Positions 1 to 12,292 of a stretch of 64,000 nt of DNA are shown here, piece after piece (the first letter of the stretch is position 1; each line of letters starts with the position of its first letter). The notes under the pieces were generated by a model. It was not told where the DNA came from. It did not search any database and was given only the letters and a program-made list of their open reading frames with translations. Source of the DNA: Silene conica (lineage: Eukaryota; Streptophyta; Magnoliopsida; Caryophyllales; Caryophyllaceae); NCBI GenBank assembly GCA_029255685.2, contig CM055316.2, positions 80,784,861 to 80,848,860 of the forward strand, in the 5' to 3' direction. The position numbers and the translations under genes were made by a program.

Positions 1-252
1 AAGAAGTACAATGAGTTGTCCTTTCCGACTCACTTAAAACGGTTACGGATTTTAGAACCGGATATGAAATAAATACTTGAGTCGGAAATTTAAATTATGC
101 CAAGTTGTATTCGTCTTAAGAACTGGAGGTTCTTAAGACGGATCTTATTTATTTCATAAAAATTTCCGAATTAAATTATTAAAATATTATCTTCATTACG
201 TAAAAACTCAAAAACGATTAAATTAGATTTTACGAAAATATGGGCTGTTACA
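1..252 (-). repeat. 3' LTR (partial) of the chromovirus fossil
   Basis: On the minus strand the LTR starts at 252 with TGTAACAGCCCA, directly after a purine-rich tract (AGTTGGGGTGAT). Its far end lies outside the window, so length and target duplication cannot be checked. Confidence 0.75.
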
Positions 253-317
253 ATCACCCCAACTTCAAAAAGTTTCGTCCTCGAAACTCGAACGGATAAA
301 AATCTATCTACTATACC

Positions 318-3300
318 TCAATCGAATAAGAAAGGATGCGCAGCACGCATCGAAGCCTCAGTCTCCCAAGTCTGCTCCTCGACATCACCGCAACGCCAAA
401 GAATCTTCACCAAGGGCACCACCTTGCTCCTAAGCTTCCTCTCCTGACGGTCAAGGATCTTCACGGGACGCTCCTCGAAAGCAAGACTCGGCTCCAGGTT
501 CTCGATCTCTCTAGGTAAAACGTGACTCGGGTCACTAATGTATCTGCGGAGCTGGGAAACATGGAAGACGTTATGAACCTTGCCCAAACTAGGAGGCAAG
601 TCCAATCGGTAAGCAGCAGCACCAATCCTCTTCACGATCTCAAAAGGTCCGATGTATTTAGGGCTCAACTTGCCCTTAACTCCAAATCTTTTGACACCTT
701 TCATCGGAGAAACTCTCAAGAAAACTCGATCACCCACCTCAAACTCTAAGGGTCTACGGCGAACATCAGCATAGGATTTCTGCCGGTCCTGTGCGGCCTT
801 CATCCTACCTCTGATAAGCTGAACCTGATCAATAGTAACAGCTAACTGGTCCGGTCCTAGGTCACGGACATCATTAGCCTGATCCCAACAAATCGGACTA
901 CGGCACTTCCTACCATAAAGAGCCTCGTACGGAGCCATACCAATGGAAGCATGATAACTGTTGTTGTAAGAAAACTCTACCAACGGCAAACACTGCTCCC
1001 AAGAACTCTGAAAATCAAGGGCACAAGCACGGAGCAAATCCTCTAATGTCTGTATAGTCCTCTCGGACTGACCATCGGTCGCGGCATGAAAAGCAGTACT
1101 CATCAACAAACGGCTACCCATAGCCTCCTGCAAAGCCTTCCAGAACCTAGAACAAAACCTCGGATCACGATCTGAAACTATCTCCCTCGGGACACCATGA
1201 TATCGGACTATCTCAGCAATATAAGCCTTAGCTAAACGATCCATATCCCAAGTCTCTCTGATCGGCACGAATCTGACACACTTAGTTAGACGATCGACAA
1301 TAACCCAAATCGCATCCTTGCCTCCCACGGTCTTAGGCAAAGCGGTAACAAAGTCCATAGATATGCACTCCCACTTCCACTGAGGGACGGGAAGCGGCTG
1401 TAGCAAACCACCTGGTCTCCTATGCTCTATCTTGACTTGTTGGCAAGTCAAGCATCTACTAACATAATCCATGATGTCTCTCTTCATCCCGGGCCACCAA
1501 AATGTAAGTCCCAAATCCTTATGCATCTTCTCTCTACCCGGATGAACGGAATACGGTGACAAGTGAGCCTCATCAAGAATCCTCTTCCTCAAATCCGGCA
1601 CATCAGGAACATACATCCTACCACGGAACCTAAGGAAACCACCAGCATCAATCACTAAGTCAGGTGCAACACCACTCGAAATCTTAGCCTCGAATTTCTT
1701 GAAATCGGCATCTGCAGGCAAACTCTGTCGAATCTCCCAATATAAAGACGGCTCGGCAGTCATAGCAGCTAACCAATCAAAACCACTACCCACCATCTCT
1801 AATCTCAGCTTCCGGAACTCGGAACACAACTCATCGGGCAATACTCTCATGGCACTCATCGAATGAGAAGTCTTGCGGCTAAGCGCATCAGCGACTACAT
1901 TGGCTTTTCCCTCATGATATAACAACTCGATGTCATAATCTTTCACCAACTCTAGCCAACGTCTCTGTCTCATGTTAAGGTCTTTCTGAGTGAAAATGTA
2001 CTTAAGACTCTTGTGATCTGTGAAAATACGGCAATGGGATCCAATCAGGTAATGACGCCACATCTTCAAAGCATGAACAACTGCGGCCAACTCCAAGTCA
2101 TGTGTCGGATAGTTCACCTCATGAACTCTCAACTGTCTGGATGAATATGCAATCACCTTACCACTCTGCATCAGTACGCATCCAAGTCCTAACATCGAAG
2201 CATCACAATACACATCAAAGTCCACTCCGATCTCTGGCAAAGCTAACACGGGGGCGGAAGTCAGTCTGGTCTTCAACTCCTGGAAAGAACTCTCACACTT
2301 GTCGGTCCACACAAATTTGGCTTCCTTCTTCAGTAACTGAGTCATCGGGCGAGCCAATCTCGAAAAATCCTCAACGAATCTACGATAATAACCAGCCAAA
2401 CCCAAAAAGCTACGGATCTCTCCAACATCCTTGGGACTTTCCCAATCAACCACAGCCTCTATCTTCGCGGGATCTACCATCACACCCTCGCTGGATATCA
2501 CATGTCCTAAAAAGGCAACCTTCGAGAGCCAAAATTCACACTTCGAAAACTTTGCGAACCATTTCTGTCTGCGCAGAATCCCTAGAATCAATCGAAGATG
2601 CTCAGCATGTTCCTTATCGGTCTTCGAATATATCAAGATGTCATCGATAAACACCACAACACAAGTGTCAAGATACTCACTGAAAGTACGATTCATCTGA
2701 TCCATAAAAATCGCCGGTGCATTAGTCAACCCAAATGGCATAACTACAAACTCAAAATGCCCATATCTGGTACGAAAAGCAGTCTTTGCAATATCAGCCT
2801 CTCTCACTGGAATCTGATGATAACCTGATCGAAGATCAATCTTAGAAAACCTCGAAGCACCTCTCAACTGATCAAACAAATCATCTATCCTAGGCAAAGG
2901 ATATCTATTCTTCACGGTCACTCGGTTCAGCTCTCTATAGTCAATGCACAATCTCATGGAACCATCTTTCTTCTTGACGAACAACACAGGAGCACCCCAC
3001 GGAGAAGCACTAGGTCTAATGAAACCTTTCTCGATCATCTCTTCCAATTGCTGTTTCAACTCTTTCAACTCTGGCGGAGCCATACGGTAAGGAGCTTTAG
3101 AAATCGGTCCGGTACCTGGAACAAGCTCAATAGTAAACTCCACATCTCTCTCTGGTGGTATCCCTGGCAAGTCATCTGGGAACACATCTGGATACTCACG
3201 AACAATGGCTACATCTTCAAGCTTCGGTAGCGATGGTTTAGCAGCTGTGACAACACACAGGAAGGCTTGGCAACCCTTCCTAAGAAGATGAGAAGCTTTC

Positions 3301-3635
3301 ATCGAAGAGATAACACGAACACCCCTTTGAGGGCGAGTTCCCCTATAGGAAACACGAACTCCTGAAGAACTCCTCAAGCAGATTTTCTGGTCGCGACACT
3401 CGAAGCGAGCATGGTATCGCGATAACCAATCCATACCGAGGATAATGTCAAACTCCTCGAGAGGAAATCTCAGTAAGTCCGCTGGAAATGTGGCTTGACC
3501 AATAACAATAGGAACATCCCTATGGGACGAAGAGCATGAAAACACGTCTCCAGAAGGTAAGGAAATAGAAGTCTCCTCAACCAATGAAGACTCAAGAGCT
3601 AGACGGTCGGCGAACTGAGTCGATATAAATGACAA
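318..3635 (-). CDS. Pol polyprotein region of the chromovirus fossil
   Basis: A long open stretch of 1105 codons inside the Ty3/gypsy fossil. Recognisable parts in order: end of the aspartic protease ([10 protein letters not shown] near residue 65), reverse transcriptase (roughly residues 180-360, with LCIDYRELN and [10 protein letters not shown]), RNase H (roughly 450-570, starting near [14 protein letters not shown]), integrase (zinc-finger region with H and C-x2-C near 690-745, then the catalytic core to about 930) and a chromodomain-like tail ending in HPFLFD. The first methionine used here is not the true start, because the frame stays open upstream through the protease motif. It is a transposon protein, not a host gene, and is described only as a fossil part. 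Confidence 0.9.
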   Translation of the reverse strand: MSFISTQFADRLALESSLVEETSISLPSGDVFSCSSSHRDVPIVIGQATFPADLLRFPLEEFDIILGMDWLSRYHARFECRDQKICLRSSSGVRVSYRGTRPQRGVRVISSMKASHLLRKGCQAFLCVVTAAKPSLPKLEDVAIVREYPDVFPDDLPGIPPERDVEFTIELVPGTGPISKAPYRMAPPELKELKQQLEEMIEKGFIRPSASPWGAPVLFVKKKDGSMRLCIDYRELNRVTVKNRYPLPRIDDLFDQLRGASRFSKIDLRSGYHQIPVREADIAKTAFRTRYGHFEFVVMPFGLTNAPAIFMDQMNRTFSEYLDTCVVVFIDDILIYSKTDKEHAEHLRLILGILRRQKWFAKFSKCEFWLSKVAFLGHVISSEGVMVDPAKIEAVVDWESPKDVGEIRSFLGLAGYYRRFVEDFSRLARPMTQLLKKEAKFVWTDKCESSFQELKTRLTSAPVLALPEIGVDFDVYCDASMLGLGCVLMQSGKVIAYSSRQLRVHEVNYPTHDLELAAVVHALKMWRHYLIGSHCRIFTDHKSLKYIFTQKDLNMRQRRWLELVKDYDIELLYHEGKANVVADALSRKTSHSMSAMRVLPDELCSEFRKLRLEMVGSGFDWLAAMTAEPSLYWEIRQSLPADADFKKFEAKISSGVAPDLVIDAGGFLRFRGRMYVPDVPDLRKRILDEAHLSPYSVHPGREKMHKDLGLTFWWPGMKRDIMDYVSRCLTCQQVKIEHRRPGGLLQPLPVPQWKWECISMDFVTALPKTVGGKDAIWVIVDRLTKCVRFVPIRETWDMDRLAKAYIAEIVRYHGVPREIVSDRDPRFCSRFWKALQEAMGSRLLMSTAFHAATDGQSERTIQTLEDLLRACALDFQSSWEQCLPLVEFSYNNSYHASIGMAPYEALYGRKCRSPICWDQANDVRDLGPDQLAVTIDQVQLIRGRMKAAQDRQKSYADVRRRPLEFEVGDRVFLRVSPMKGVKRFGVKGKLSPKYIGPFEIVKRIGAAAYRLDLPPSLGKVHNVFHVSQLRRYISDPSHVLPREIENLEPSLAFEERPVKILDRQERKLRSKVVPLVKILWRCGDVEEQTWETEASMRAAHPFLFD

Positions 3636-3721
3636 AGAAGCTCCAGTATCGAATAAAATAAGGCACTCAGCGCCAAGAACAGAAAATATACCGGCAACAA
3701 TGTCAGGATGCGCCTCTGCCT

Positions 3722-3985
3722 CAACAAACCGTGCCCAAAATCTATCGCAAAAACTGCCAGTAACGTCTCCTGTTTTGCGAAAAACAGAGTCGATGAACTG
3801 CGCATGTTTTAACTTCTTGTTACACCACTTAAGATCACTTTATAGCATCGACATTCACAAATTCAAAAAATATGCAGTCCCATGATTCCAAAAGCCGCGT
3901 CAAAATCTGTTATGCCTTATTCGATTTGTGCTCAAGAATCAAAATTCGAGATTGAATCGATTTCGAGTTAACCCGCCCTTTGAGA
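3722..3985 (+). repeat. PME flank unit A (partial)
   Basis: Copy of the sequence normally found downstream of the PME genes (compare 6385-6540 and 30446-30990). It begins at the edge of the chromovirus fossil, and an internal part is missing around 3893 relative to the copy at 30923-31620. No PME exon lies to its left, so it marks a lost gene copy or a duplicated spacer. Confidence 0.7.
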
Positions 3986-4885
3986 AATTGCACCAGTTAT
4001 TAAGCTTACGAGTTTTAAGCTCGAACTCAAATCGTGCATACATATATATAACTATTCAATTATGATTTTTTCATCCCGACATTTTGTTCGAGGATTTGTG
4101 GGTCTATTAGTTTACTCCCGTGAAAAAAAAGAAAAGTCGAGGACAAAGACGGACGATTAACATAACCAAGACATTCAACAAAATGCATTATTAAAAGCCT
4201 TGGACATTAGTTACATATATTCAATTATTATTCTTATCATCAAACAAAATTTGTTTTAGTAATACTTTTGAATTCCAACCACTAAGCCCACCATATGATT
4301 TCATTTTAAGCAACAAAGGGAATAATTCCTCATAAGCTCAACCTACATATTCAAACTAATGCTAAAAAACCTTTGGCTAATTTGTACTTCAATTTTGATT
4401 ACTAATGTAAGAATTGTTACTAAATAACATCACATGCTCAATTGTAGATTGATGCCATAATTACTAGACAATTGACATATTTTCTTCTAATCATCAAATA
4501 AAATTGGTTTTATTAACATTTTTGATTTTCAAGCACTAAGAGCACCATGTGATTTTGTTTTTTTAAACTCAACCTATTACAAAATGTATACATATGTGAG
4601 ACCTACAAACAAGTTTGGCTAATTTGTTTTAAAGGTAATATTGCTAAAGTAAGAATTTTGATTGCTAAATTATTTCATAGTATTTGCTATAATTACTATA
4701 CAATAATTAAACCAAGTAGGAATTAATTTGAAAATATGTGACCCGTCATAACATTTCTTCCTATATATAATACTCCATAACTCCACCCTTCTTCATCAAC
4801 ACAACATCATATAACTTACACTTTGCTTCTGCTTATTCATTCTCTACTAATAATACTCTTACACTTACACTCACATTCTTTCATC
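3986..4885 (+). promoter_or_regulatory. Upstream region of PME copy 1 with TATA box
   Basis: AT-rich DNA almost identical to 31690-32623 upstream of PME copy 2. A TATA box (TATATATAA, 4762-4770) lies about 120 bases before the ATG, a good spacing for a short 5' leader. No coding sequence is seen. The shared promoter means both PME copies probably started with the same expression pattern. Confidence 0.6.
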
Positions 4886-6146
4886 ATGTTAAGCAAACAA
4901 AAGTTGTTACTACTAGCCTTGTTTTGGTGCTCAATTCTCTCACGATCCACATGCCTAAGCCCTAACCTCGTTGTCGACCCACGAGGTTTAGTTAGTGGTT
5001 CCGTCAAATCGATTTCGGAAGCCATAGCAAAGGCTCCAACTGGGCGCACAACCCCTTTCATCATTTATATAACTAAGGGAGTGTGAGTTTCTCATTTCTT
5101 TCTCTGTTTTTTTTTTTAAAAAACTTTTTGTCAACTTAGCTTGTTGATGATATTTCAGAAAGTGTATAATGTATGTTTTACTTGTTATTTGTAGCTACTC
5201 CGAACATAACTTATCCGTAAGCAAGGACAAAACCAACATTTGGTTTGTCGGGGATGGTATCGGACGTACGATTATTACCGGCAACAAGAGCGTAAAAATT
5301 ACGAAGTTAACTACCAAAGAAACAGCCACATTTTGTATGTAATTTCATTACTTTTTTTTGTTTTTATTTTCTTTCCATCATATGTTTACTTGTTTCAATT
5401 TCATTATATATAATTGGATTATTTATGATAACATGGTCTCCATTTCAGTTGTCATGGGTTTAGGAGTATTGTTTCGAGATATCACAATCGAGAATACCGC
5501 CGGTCCCGAGGGAGAACAAGCGGTGGCGCTTTACATCGAGGCGGATAAAGCGATTGTTTACAAATGCGAAATCAAGGGTTACCAAGACACCTTATGGGTA
5601 GCCAAATCCCGACAATTCTACCGTGAGTGTTACATCTCGGGCACGATCGACTTCATTTTTGGAGATGCATCCGCCGTGTTCCAAAATTCTACCATCTTGG
5701 CTAGAATTCCTAAAGTCGGACAACAAAATGTAATCACGGCCCAAAGCCGTGAATCGCTACGATATTCGACGGGCATAATAATCCAAGGGTGCACGATCAA
5801 AGCAGCCCCGGAGGCTATTAAAGCAAAAAGTACGGTTCAGACGTACTTAGGACGACCTTGGAGAGAATTTGCAACGGTGGTGTTCATGGAGTCTCGATTG
5901 GATGATGTTGTAAATCCATCGGGATGGCTAGAATGGAATACCACAGCCCCTAAAGATAAACTATATTATGCAGAGTATAACAATTTTGGGGTTGGCGCAA
6001 AAATCGCAAGCCGGGTGAAATGGCCGAGTGTGCATCCAAAGATCTCCAAATTTGAAGCCGAAAAATTCACCGTTGATCGTTTTATTCAAGGTGAAACTTG
6101 GATAAAGTCTACCGGTATACCCTTTCATTGGGGCTTATTTAGTTAG
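4886..6146 (+). CDS. Pectinesterase (pectin methylesterase), copy 1
   Basis: Three exons, 4886-5082, 5195-5334 and 5449-6146, joined at GT-AG borders, give 344 residues. The enzyme removes methyl esters from cell-wall pectin, releasing methanol and acid groups. Residues 1 to about 24 are a hydrophobic signal peptide, so it is secreted. Family landmarks are all present: GPEGEQAVAL (Gln136), GYQDTLW (Gln158, Asp159), GTIDFIFGD (Asp180) and TYLGRPW (Arg248, Trp250), with a C-terminal TGIPFHWGL-type ending. There is no inhibitor-like pro-domain, so it is a short-form PME. The N-terminus is odd: VVDPRGLVSGSVKSI replaces the usual V-x-x-DGSGDF-type start. I chose ATG 4886 because copy 2 has the same start; an upstream in-frame TTG is not needed. 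The 3' flank and promoter are shared with copy 2. Function as PME is certain by family; activity is inferred from the intact residues. Confidence 0.93.
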
Positions 6147-7890
6147 GAGATGTATTAAGAATAAGTTTGTAGGATTAATGTCTTAGAAATTAGAATTGTA
6201 TTACATTTGTCTCATGTTATGTAAATATTATCCTTCGAGTATTGTTATTATATCCATTTTTCTCACCCAAATCAGTCACAAACGACACCATTATATACTC
6301 CCCTATATATACTCCAATCCTCCACCCTTCACAAACACAATTTCATATACCATTCTAACATGAAAACCTAGCAAAAACCTTAAAAAACCGTGCCCAAAAT
6401 CTATCGCAAAAACCGCCACTAACATCCCCTGGTTTGCAAAAAACAGAGTTGATGACCAGCGGTTGTTCTCACTTACTTTTACACCCATTAAGATCACTCT
6501 ATAGCATCGACATTCCCAAATTCAAATAATTTGCAGTCCCATGATTCCGGAACATCCAAGAACTTGAATTTTCGTTATTGTTTGACCCTCCAATGACCTC
6601 AGAAAGAATCATCGCAGGTAAGCATTTCTAATTTCGAAAACCGACTTTAAAAGTCGTACCATCAGTCAACTAAGCGCATTTCGAGATCGATATTGACTCC
6701 GAATCAGGTGTCCCGTCTCATACATATAAGTTGAGGTTGCAACGTCTCCTTTTACTATTTTAGTTCCATCATTATTCCGTCATTAGCATGTTTTTTTTCG
6801 TGTTCTTTTCTTTCGTTATTCTTCCCTTGTTTTAATCTCTTTTTTCGCCATCATTAGCATCATATCTCACAATCAAATCATTAATCTAATCTGTAATTGT
6901 TCATCTGACCGTAACAATTAGTTTAGAATTATTTTCATATTTTCGTAATACGACATAGTTTAAACATGTAAAATCGAACTTAGGCTTAAAATTAATGAAA
7001 GAATGTTAATAGGCATAGCACAAACTAGTTGTGCAGAGTCCTTGTTTTCGGCGTAAAAACTGTGCCTGACCACCCTCTTTTGTGACGCCGAAACTTCCAT
7101 CGAACACCCTCGATTTTCACGAGTATCAACACCCATCGCTAGTATTCACTGCCTTCATCCGCCGTACGGAAAAAACCGCGTCAAAATCTGTTGAAAAAAG
7201 ATTCGAAACAGACCACCAAAACCGCCGTACACACTCGCAATAAAGGTTGTTTTGCGGCAGCTGATGGTATCGATTTGTGCTCTAAATTCACGTCAGTTTC
7301 TGAAAATGTGAATATCGCTTTAAATTAATCATATTTGACCATTGATTGACTTCATTTTTTGATACTTTAAGGCTTTAATGGCACAAATTGACTTGGTGAA
7401 CCGTGAACGTGTGGGTGATAACAAGTTGAGTCGAGCTCGAGCTAAGCCTTTCTTGGTTTGTGTTTAAGAATAAAAATTTGAGATTGAACCGATTTTGAAT
7501 TTAACCGGCCTTTACAAAATGCACTAGTTATTAAGCTTACGAGTTTTAACGCTCGAGCTCAAATCGTGCATACATATATAACTATTATTTATGATTTTTT
7601 TATCACGATATTTCAATAACAAGTTTCAAAGATTATATGTAAAATTATTTTGAAAATGAGTGAAAGATTTTAAATTTGTGATACAAATATATCATGGTAC
7701 TATATTTTTAGAAATAATCATCAATATTTTATCTAATCACACAAGTTTGAGCCGCTCGTGAGTTAGAATTTGTTCGGCTTAACTCGTTAGGCTCTCAAGT
7801 CAGACTCTCATAAGCTGAGCATCAACCAAGCTTTGACAAAACCGAGCTATAATCAGGCTTTAACCGAGTCGATCTCATATCACTCGCAAG
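6147..7890 (+). repeat. PME 3' flank unit B
   Basis: About 1.2 kb of non-coding DNA after the PME stop, followed by a second repeat with the wording GTGTTAACGAG / CCCGAGCTAAGCC that runs to about 7880. Both parts recur at 28890-29850, 30290-31720, 33903-35390 and 56930-58450. A diagnostic stretch (GGCAGCTGATGGTATCGATT) is at 7256. No gene is seen; a minus-strand open frame at 6303-6497 is only a reading of this repeat. Confidence 0.75.
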
Positions 7891-8229
7891 GTATCTAGCG
7901 AATCACTAGGTATAACCGTATAAGTATAGCGTTGGACTTCCTGCTAAATTGGTGAAGATGTAAATCAAACACGTGGATGAATCATTTAGCATAGCCCTAT
8001 CACATAGTTTTATAAGCACATGTATATATCTTAGCATGCTCTTATCCATTTCGTCTTTTTTTGACCATTTGTGTGCTTTACCTTGTTTAGCTATTTCATT
8101 AGAATAATTAGTGTAAGCATAAGATGATTAAATGACATTTATTGGCCAATCTTAGCATAACTATCCGTCTCACATGTTTAGTTTTTGCATTTTTTCCTTT
8201 CGTTCTTGATTTGTGGCACCATTTGCTTG
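7891..8229. other. Unassigned AT-rich DNA
   Basis: No open frame or repeat was recognised, apart from about 45 bases (8205-8250) that recur at 29970-30028. Confidence 0.4.
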
Positions 8230-8480
8230 ATTTGCTTTTATATTCTTAACACTCCCGCCCAAGATGGACGGTCGTAGGCAGAGACTAATCTTGGATGAGA
8301 GGTCGATGAAGCGAGGTTTGTGAAGGGGTTTTGTTAACGTGTTTGAAAGTTGATCATTGTCGTTTATGTGTTGAATTCGAATGGAGCCGCGACGAACATG
8401 TTCTTTAACAAAGTGAAACGAGATAGTTAGGTGTTTCATTCGAGTAATGTGTCGCTGAGAGGTTGCCATTATGGATGGTT
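8230..8480 (-). mobile_element. Ty1/copia RNase H fragment (fossil scrap)
   Basis: The minus strand encodes a stretch reading TRMKHLTISFHFVKEHV and then QLSNTLTKPL, the end of the copia RNase H domain (normally TKHIEIDxHFxRE, then DxFTK). It is only the 3' tip of pol and is broken. It abuts a LINE fragment at about 8482. Confidence 0.8.
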
Positions 8481-8481
8481 G

Positions 8482-10580
8482 AGGCACTCGAAGCAAGTGT
8501 TAACAAGAATTGTTAGAGAGAAACTTTGTCGTAAACTACAAGGATGGAACGGGATGCTCCTATCGAAGGTATTAGGGCGGGAAATTATGATAAAGACAGT
8601 AGCCCAATCAATCCCGAACTATGCAATGAGTGTGTTTAAACTTCCAGCTAATTTTTGCGACGAACTTCGCTCACTAATCTCTCGTTTCTGGTGGGGGTCG
8701 GAAAACGGAAAATTCCTTGGATTGCTTGGTCCACTCTCTACAAACCGAAATATCAAGGGGGTCTCGGGTATCGAAACGTTCACGAATTCAATATAACGTT
8801 ACTTGGCAAACAAGCTTGGCGTATGATTACAAATAGAGATTGCTTGATAGGCAAGTTTTGGGGGGAAAGTATTTTTCACATCAGTCCTTCATGAAAGCCG
8901 AATTGGGAGCCAACCCAAGCTACACCTGGAGAAGCATTTTCAAAGCAAAGGAGGTTCTAATGACCGAATTGGGTTGAGCACAAGAGTGTGGTATGATCCA
9001 TGGGTTGTTGGGTCGAACTCGTGTATGGCCTTGTCGCTTATCGGAGATACTCGAGATGATTTATTGGTGACGGGTGCAGCTGGAATGCATCAAAGGTACG
9101 ATCGATTTTTCTCCCGTTTGAATGCCAGCGAATTATGAATATCCAAGTGCAGCAAAAGGATGTGGAAGATGAATGGGGTGCTATGGAGAGGAGGAAGGAT
9201 GATCTAATGGAACAAAGACTGAGTGGTTGTGGCGTAAGATATGGAAAGTTAGAGCTCTGCCGAGTGTTAAAGTATTTTCTTTGGCAATTTTGTCAGGGAA
9301 CCATTGCAACGAACTAGAATTTGGCACGCCGCATTAAAACTCGAGGTGCGCGGTGTCCGATTTGCAGGGATGGGACAAAGACATGTTTACATCTACTCGG
9401 CGAATGCAGGGGCTGTCTTGGAGTGTGGGAGAGCTTGGGGTTAGAGGTGAAACAGAGTATGGGATATGAGCATGGCATGTCAGGGATTGGGTAGAGGATG
9501 TTAGCTAGGCGGGAGTTCGATACACGAGAGATTGAGCTCTTTATCATGGGAGCGTGGGCAATTTGGGAAATGCGTAACAAAGTGGTATTTGATAATGGCG
9601 TGCCTAAGACGGAGACTATGATGCGGAGGGCGCGGGATATGATTCAAGAGTTGGATGAAGTAGAGAAGCAGGAGACGAAGGGGTGCAATACAAAGGACGA
9701 AAGACAGATGGGTGAGGAAGGTGAGGAGGAACATAGCTATGAGACTCTAATGAGGGTACCGTGGAAGCGGGAGTGAAGGATGGGTTTGGGACGGGTATAG
9801 GAGCGTGGTGCCGCAGGAGCGACGGGAGGTTGTGGTGCGTGTGGGAAGAAAGACGATATGAGGAGCTCGAGGCGAGAATGGCTGAAGTTGAAGCGGTCCT
9901 AGAGGGACTCCGGATAGCCAAACGCCACAATTGTCGAACGATGCGGGTTGAGAGCGTCTGCCAGGCGGTGATCGCATCGTTGAAAGGGCGGAAGACGGGT
10001 TGGAGTGACTTCCACGCGGTTATTAGTGAGATTCTTTCTTTTAGTAGGAAATGTTTTAATTTTATTTCTTGGTTGCTAGTTAATAGAAAAAGGAATAAAG
10101 TAGCCCATATGTTGGCTCATTCTTGTAGGTGTGGGGACATCAATTTTGGCCATAAATCGGCTATCCCGAGTTATATAAAAGGCTTAGAAACAAGCGACTA
10201 AGATGAATCTTCACTTAGTAAAATCACGCAAACATAAACGTCATATTCCAGAACCCCTACGACCCGCAGACTTGTAGCCAGTCTTGTAACTCTTTTTGCT
10301 TGTTCTTTTTCTTCCTTAGCGTAATTTATCTCCTCGTAATCAAACCACAACATACTCCATAAGCGATATACGAGTCACATACTAACATTTCATTTTCTTA
10401 TTTTCTCCAAAATTTATTCCAAATTAATAGTCTCATTTTTAAATTTCATAAGTTAATTAGAACAAAATCCTATTTGTAAAATTTGAACTGCGACTTGTCC
10501 ACCTTCTTATCGAAAACAGATTTCTCTAACGATATGCAAAAGTTAGCTAAATAAGTTTACCAAATTGATTTCACCTGAAA
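8482..10580 (+). mobile_element. L1-type LINE, 5'-truncated copy 1
   Basis: A non-LTR retrotransposon remnant. Starting at GGCACTCGAAGCAAGTG it matches the inverted LINE at 60660-63150 to about 10570. It holds the part of ORF2 downstream of the reverse transcriptase: the zone with LCRKLQGW, AQSIPNYAMSVFKLP and RFWWGSENGK, typical of plant L1 elements, and, at 9761-10201, a C-terminal RNase H-like domain (AEVEAVLEGL ... NRKRNKVAHMLAHSC). The endonuclease and the RT core are missing through 5' truncation. The coding sequence is interrupted by frame changes between 8796 and 9761, so it is dead. The 3' end lacks a clear poly(A). Confidence 0.85.
9761..10201 (+). pseudogene. LINE ORF2 C-terminal RNase H-like domain
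   Basis: An open frame of 146 codons ending at TAA 10199-10201. The centre (AEVEAVLEGLRIAKRHNCRTM, then SWLLVNRKRNKVAHMLAH) fits the RVT_3/RNase H-like domain that plant L1 elements carry after the reverse transcriptase. The first residues come from an internal start and are not the real N-terminus. It is part of a dead LINE. Confidence 0.75.
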
Positions 10581-11049
10581 TTGCGGCATAGCTTTTGGAT
10601 TTGCCGAAATCTTAGACAATTGTGTTTTGTATTTTTGATCCTAAACTAGTTTTGGAGCTCGTGAAAATCGCGTGATCATTAATAATTTACTGTGTTTAAG
10701 TGTTTAATTTGTGAATAATTTAAACGGAGTAATCTCTTTCTCCCAATCATTTGTTTAAAATGAACACGGCTGAGGGAGCGGTATTTTAAAACAAATGTTT
10801 AATACAATCCAATTTTTGATTTAGGAGGATAGGCAAACCAAAATGTGAATAACTTGGTTTTTTTGAAACGACCATCTAAAAATTGCATTGAAATTTATTT
10901 TAAATAAAGAGTATATATAATAATGATGAAATATATATGAAATTTTCTATTACTAATTCTCTCAAATTTTATGAATGAAAGCAAAATAAAAAATATGGTA
11001 CTTAAATAAAGAGTATATATATAATAATGATGAAAGCAAAGTCAAAAGA
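10581..11049. other. Unassigned AT-rich DNA with a short direct repeat
   Basis: No coding sequence. A 27-base direct repeat (AAATAAAGAGTATATATA...) occurs at about 10903 and again at about 11003. Confidence 0.4.
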
Positions 11050-11365
11050 TCATTTCATTAATAAAAGAAATAATGGTAATAAGTTCGGGCTAAGATAAGA
11101 ATTAGTGTAATTTTATCGACCGAGAGTTCTAAAAGTAGAATCGATTAAGGGGTTAATCTACCGAGTCACATTAATGAGGGATGTATCGGCTAAACCGTGC
11201 CCAAGTTAGTGTGTATTTGGGTCTCGGGATCATTTACATAATTGGGTAAGAGATCATTAAGTAGATGCTTAACTTGTTTAAAATTTACAAGTTTAATTAT
11301 TAAAACGATAATTGTGTTTTAATTCCTTATTTTTCATTTGTAGTTCATTTTTCGACTTCCAATCA

Positions 11366-12292
11366 ATGGCAAATAACGCTCCACCACTCCCACATCACGT
11401 TTCATGGCTTCGGTCTTTTATGGATCGTTGCAAGCTTGAGAAGCATGGCGCCAATTTTAAAGATTGGGACGCCCAATTGGTGTTGGCCGCGGAAGCCGAC
11501 GATAAGACTCGTTATCTTACCATTGCCGCTCCTCCCACTCCCGGTGCTCGTTCATCGGAAGCGACTCGTGAAGCCTATGAGGCCTACATGAAGGAGTCGC
11601 ATGCTTTGAAGAACGTGCTTATATTTTCAATGGAGCCGGATCTCCAAAGAAGAATGATTAAGCTAACCACGGCTAATGAGATATACACTAGAGTTGCGAA
11701 CATGTTTTCACAAGCTCCTAGGGTAATCCAATATGAGGCGGCCTCCGCCTTCTTCGATTTGACCTTAAAGGAAGGTCAAAAGATTAGTCCTCATGTGCTC
11801 AAAATGGTTGAGCTAGCCGAAACCTTGAAGTTGCAAGGGGTGAATGTTCCCGACTCGCTTATTATTGACAAAATCCTTCACTCCCTCAACAAAGTGAAAT
11901 CGTATGTTCAGTTTCGGGTAAACTATAACATGCGCAATCAAGTAACCTCCTTGGACGAGTTACATAAGATGTTAGTCCAAGCGGAGAGGGATATGGGACT
12001 TAATGAGAGTTCCACAAAGGATGTGCTTAATATCGATTCAAAAAGCAAGAGGAAGTTTAAGCGCAAGGCCAACAAGGGTAAAAATGTTAAAGCCTTCAAA
12101 CCCACATCTCCCAAAGAGAAGACTTTTACGAAAGGTGCTTCTTCTTCGTCGTCATCAAAGGTTGAAGACAAGTGCTATTATTGCACTAAGATGGGGCATT
12201 GGAAGCGGAATTGCCCGAAGTATCTCCATGACCTCAAAGCCGGAAAGGTTCTTGCAGTAGGTATAAATTCTCGTCCAATTCATGTTATTTAA
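11366..12292 (+). CDS. Copia-type Gag with zinc knuckle (fossil part)
   Basis: About 308 codons from the methionine of MANNAPPLPHH; the frame is open further upstream, but the residues before it look non-coding. The central part is a UBN2/copia gag domain (FSMEPDLQRRMIKL, YTRVANMF, KMVELAETLKLQGV, ILHSL). A basic, Ser-rich linker follows, then a CCHC zinc knuckle (CYYCTKMGHWKRNCP). It would form the particle coat of a copia-like retroelement. It is described only as a fossil part. Confidence 0.85.
   Translation: MANNAPPLPHHVSWLRSFMDRCKLEKHGANFKDWDAQLVLAAEADDKTRYLTIAAPPTPGARSSEATREAYEAYMKESHALKNVLIFSMEPDLQRRMIKLTTANEIYTRVANMFSQAPRVIQYEAASAFFDLTLKEGQKISPHVLKMVELAETLKLQGVNVPDSLIIDKILHSLNKVKSYVQFRVNYNMRNQVTSLDELHKMLVQAERDMGLNESSTKDVLNIDSKSKRKFKRKANKGKNVKAFKPTSPKEKTFTKGASSSSSSKVEDKCYYCTKMGHWKRNCPKYLHDLKAGKVLAVGINSRPIHVI

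Larger units (their letters stand above)
1..3720 (-). mobile_element. Ty3/gypsy chromovirus (Tekay/Del-like) fossil, incomplete
   Basis: A retrotransposon fossil read on the minus strand. From its 5' side it shows the tail of a protease region with the D-T-G-A motif, then reverse transcriptase, RNase H, integrase and a chromodomain-like C-terminus, a polypurine stretch next to base 253, and an LTR that begins at base 252 with TGTAACAGCCCA and leaves the window. The order RT-RH-INT plus the C-terminal tail is that of plant chromoviruses; the TGTAACA LTR start suits the Tekay/Del group. It is broken: gag is not seen, and around base 3720 the sequence changes abruptly to the duplicated PME flank. 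The long open frame suggests a fairly recent insertion, but without both LTRs no age can be given. Confidence 0.9.

Noticed and set aside
3599-3805. Small minus-strand frames with [20 protein letters not shown] at 3599-3805, 6303-6497 and 30341-30526
   Set aside because: They recur only because the PME 3' flank is duplicated; they are antisense readings of non-coding DNA and have no protein match I recognise.
4823-4885. Upstream extension of PME copy 1 from a TTG codon
   Set aside because: TTG is not a normal plant start, and copy 2 begins at the equivalent of ATG 4886.
3986-4885. A missing PMEI pro-domain exon upstream of PME copy 1
   Set aside because: No cysteine-bearing helical coding stretch is present in either PME upstream region.
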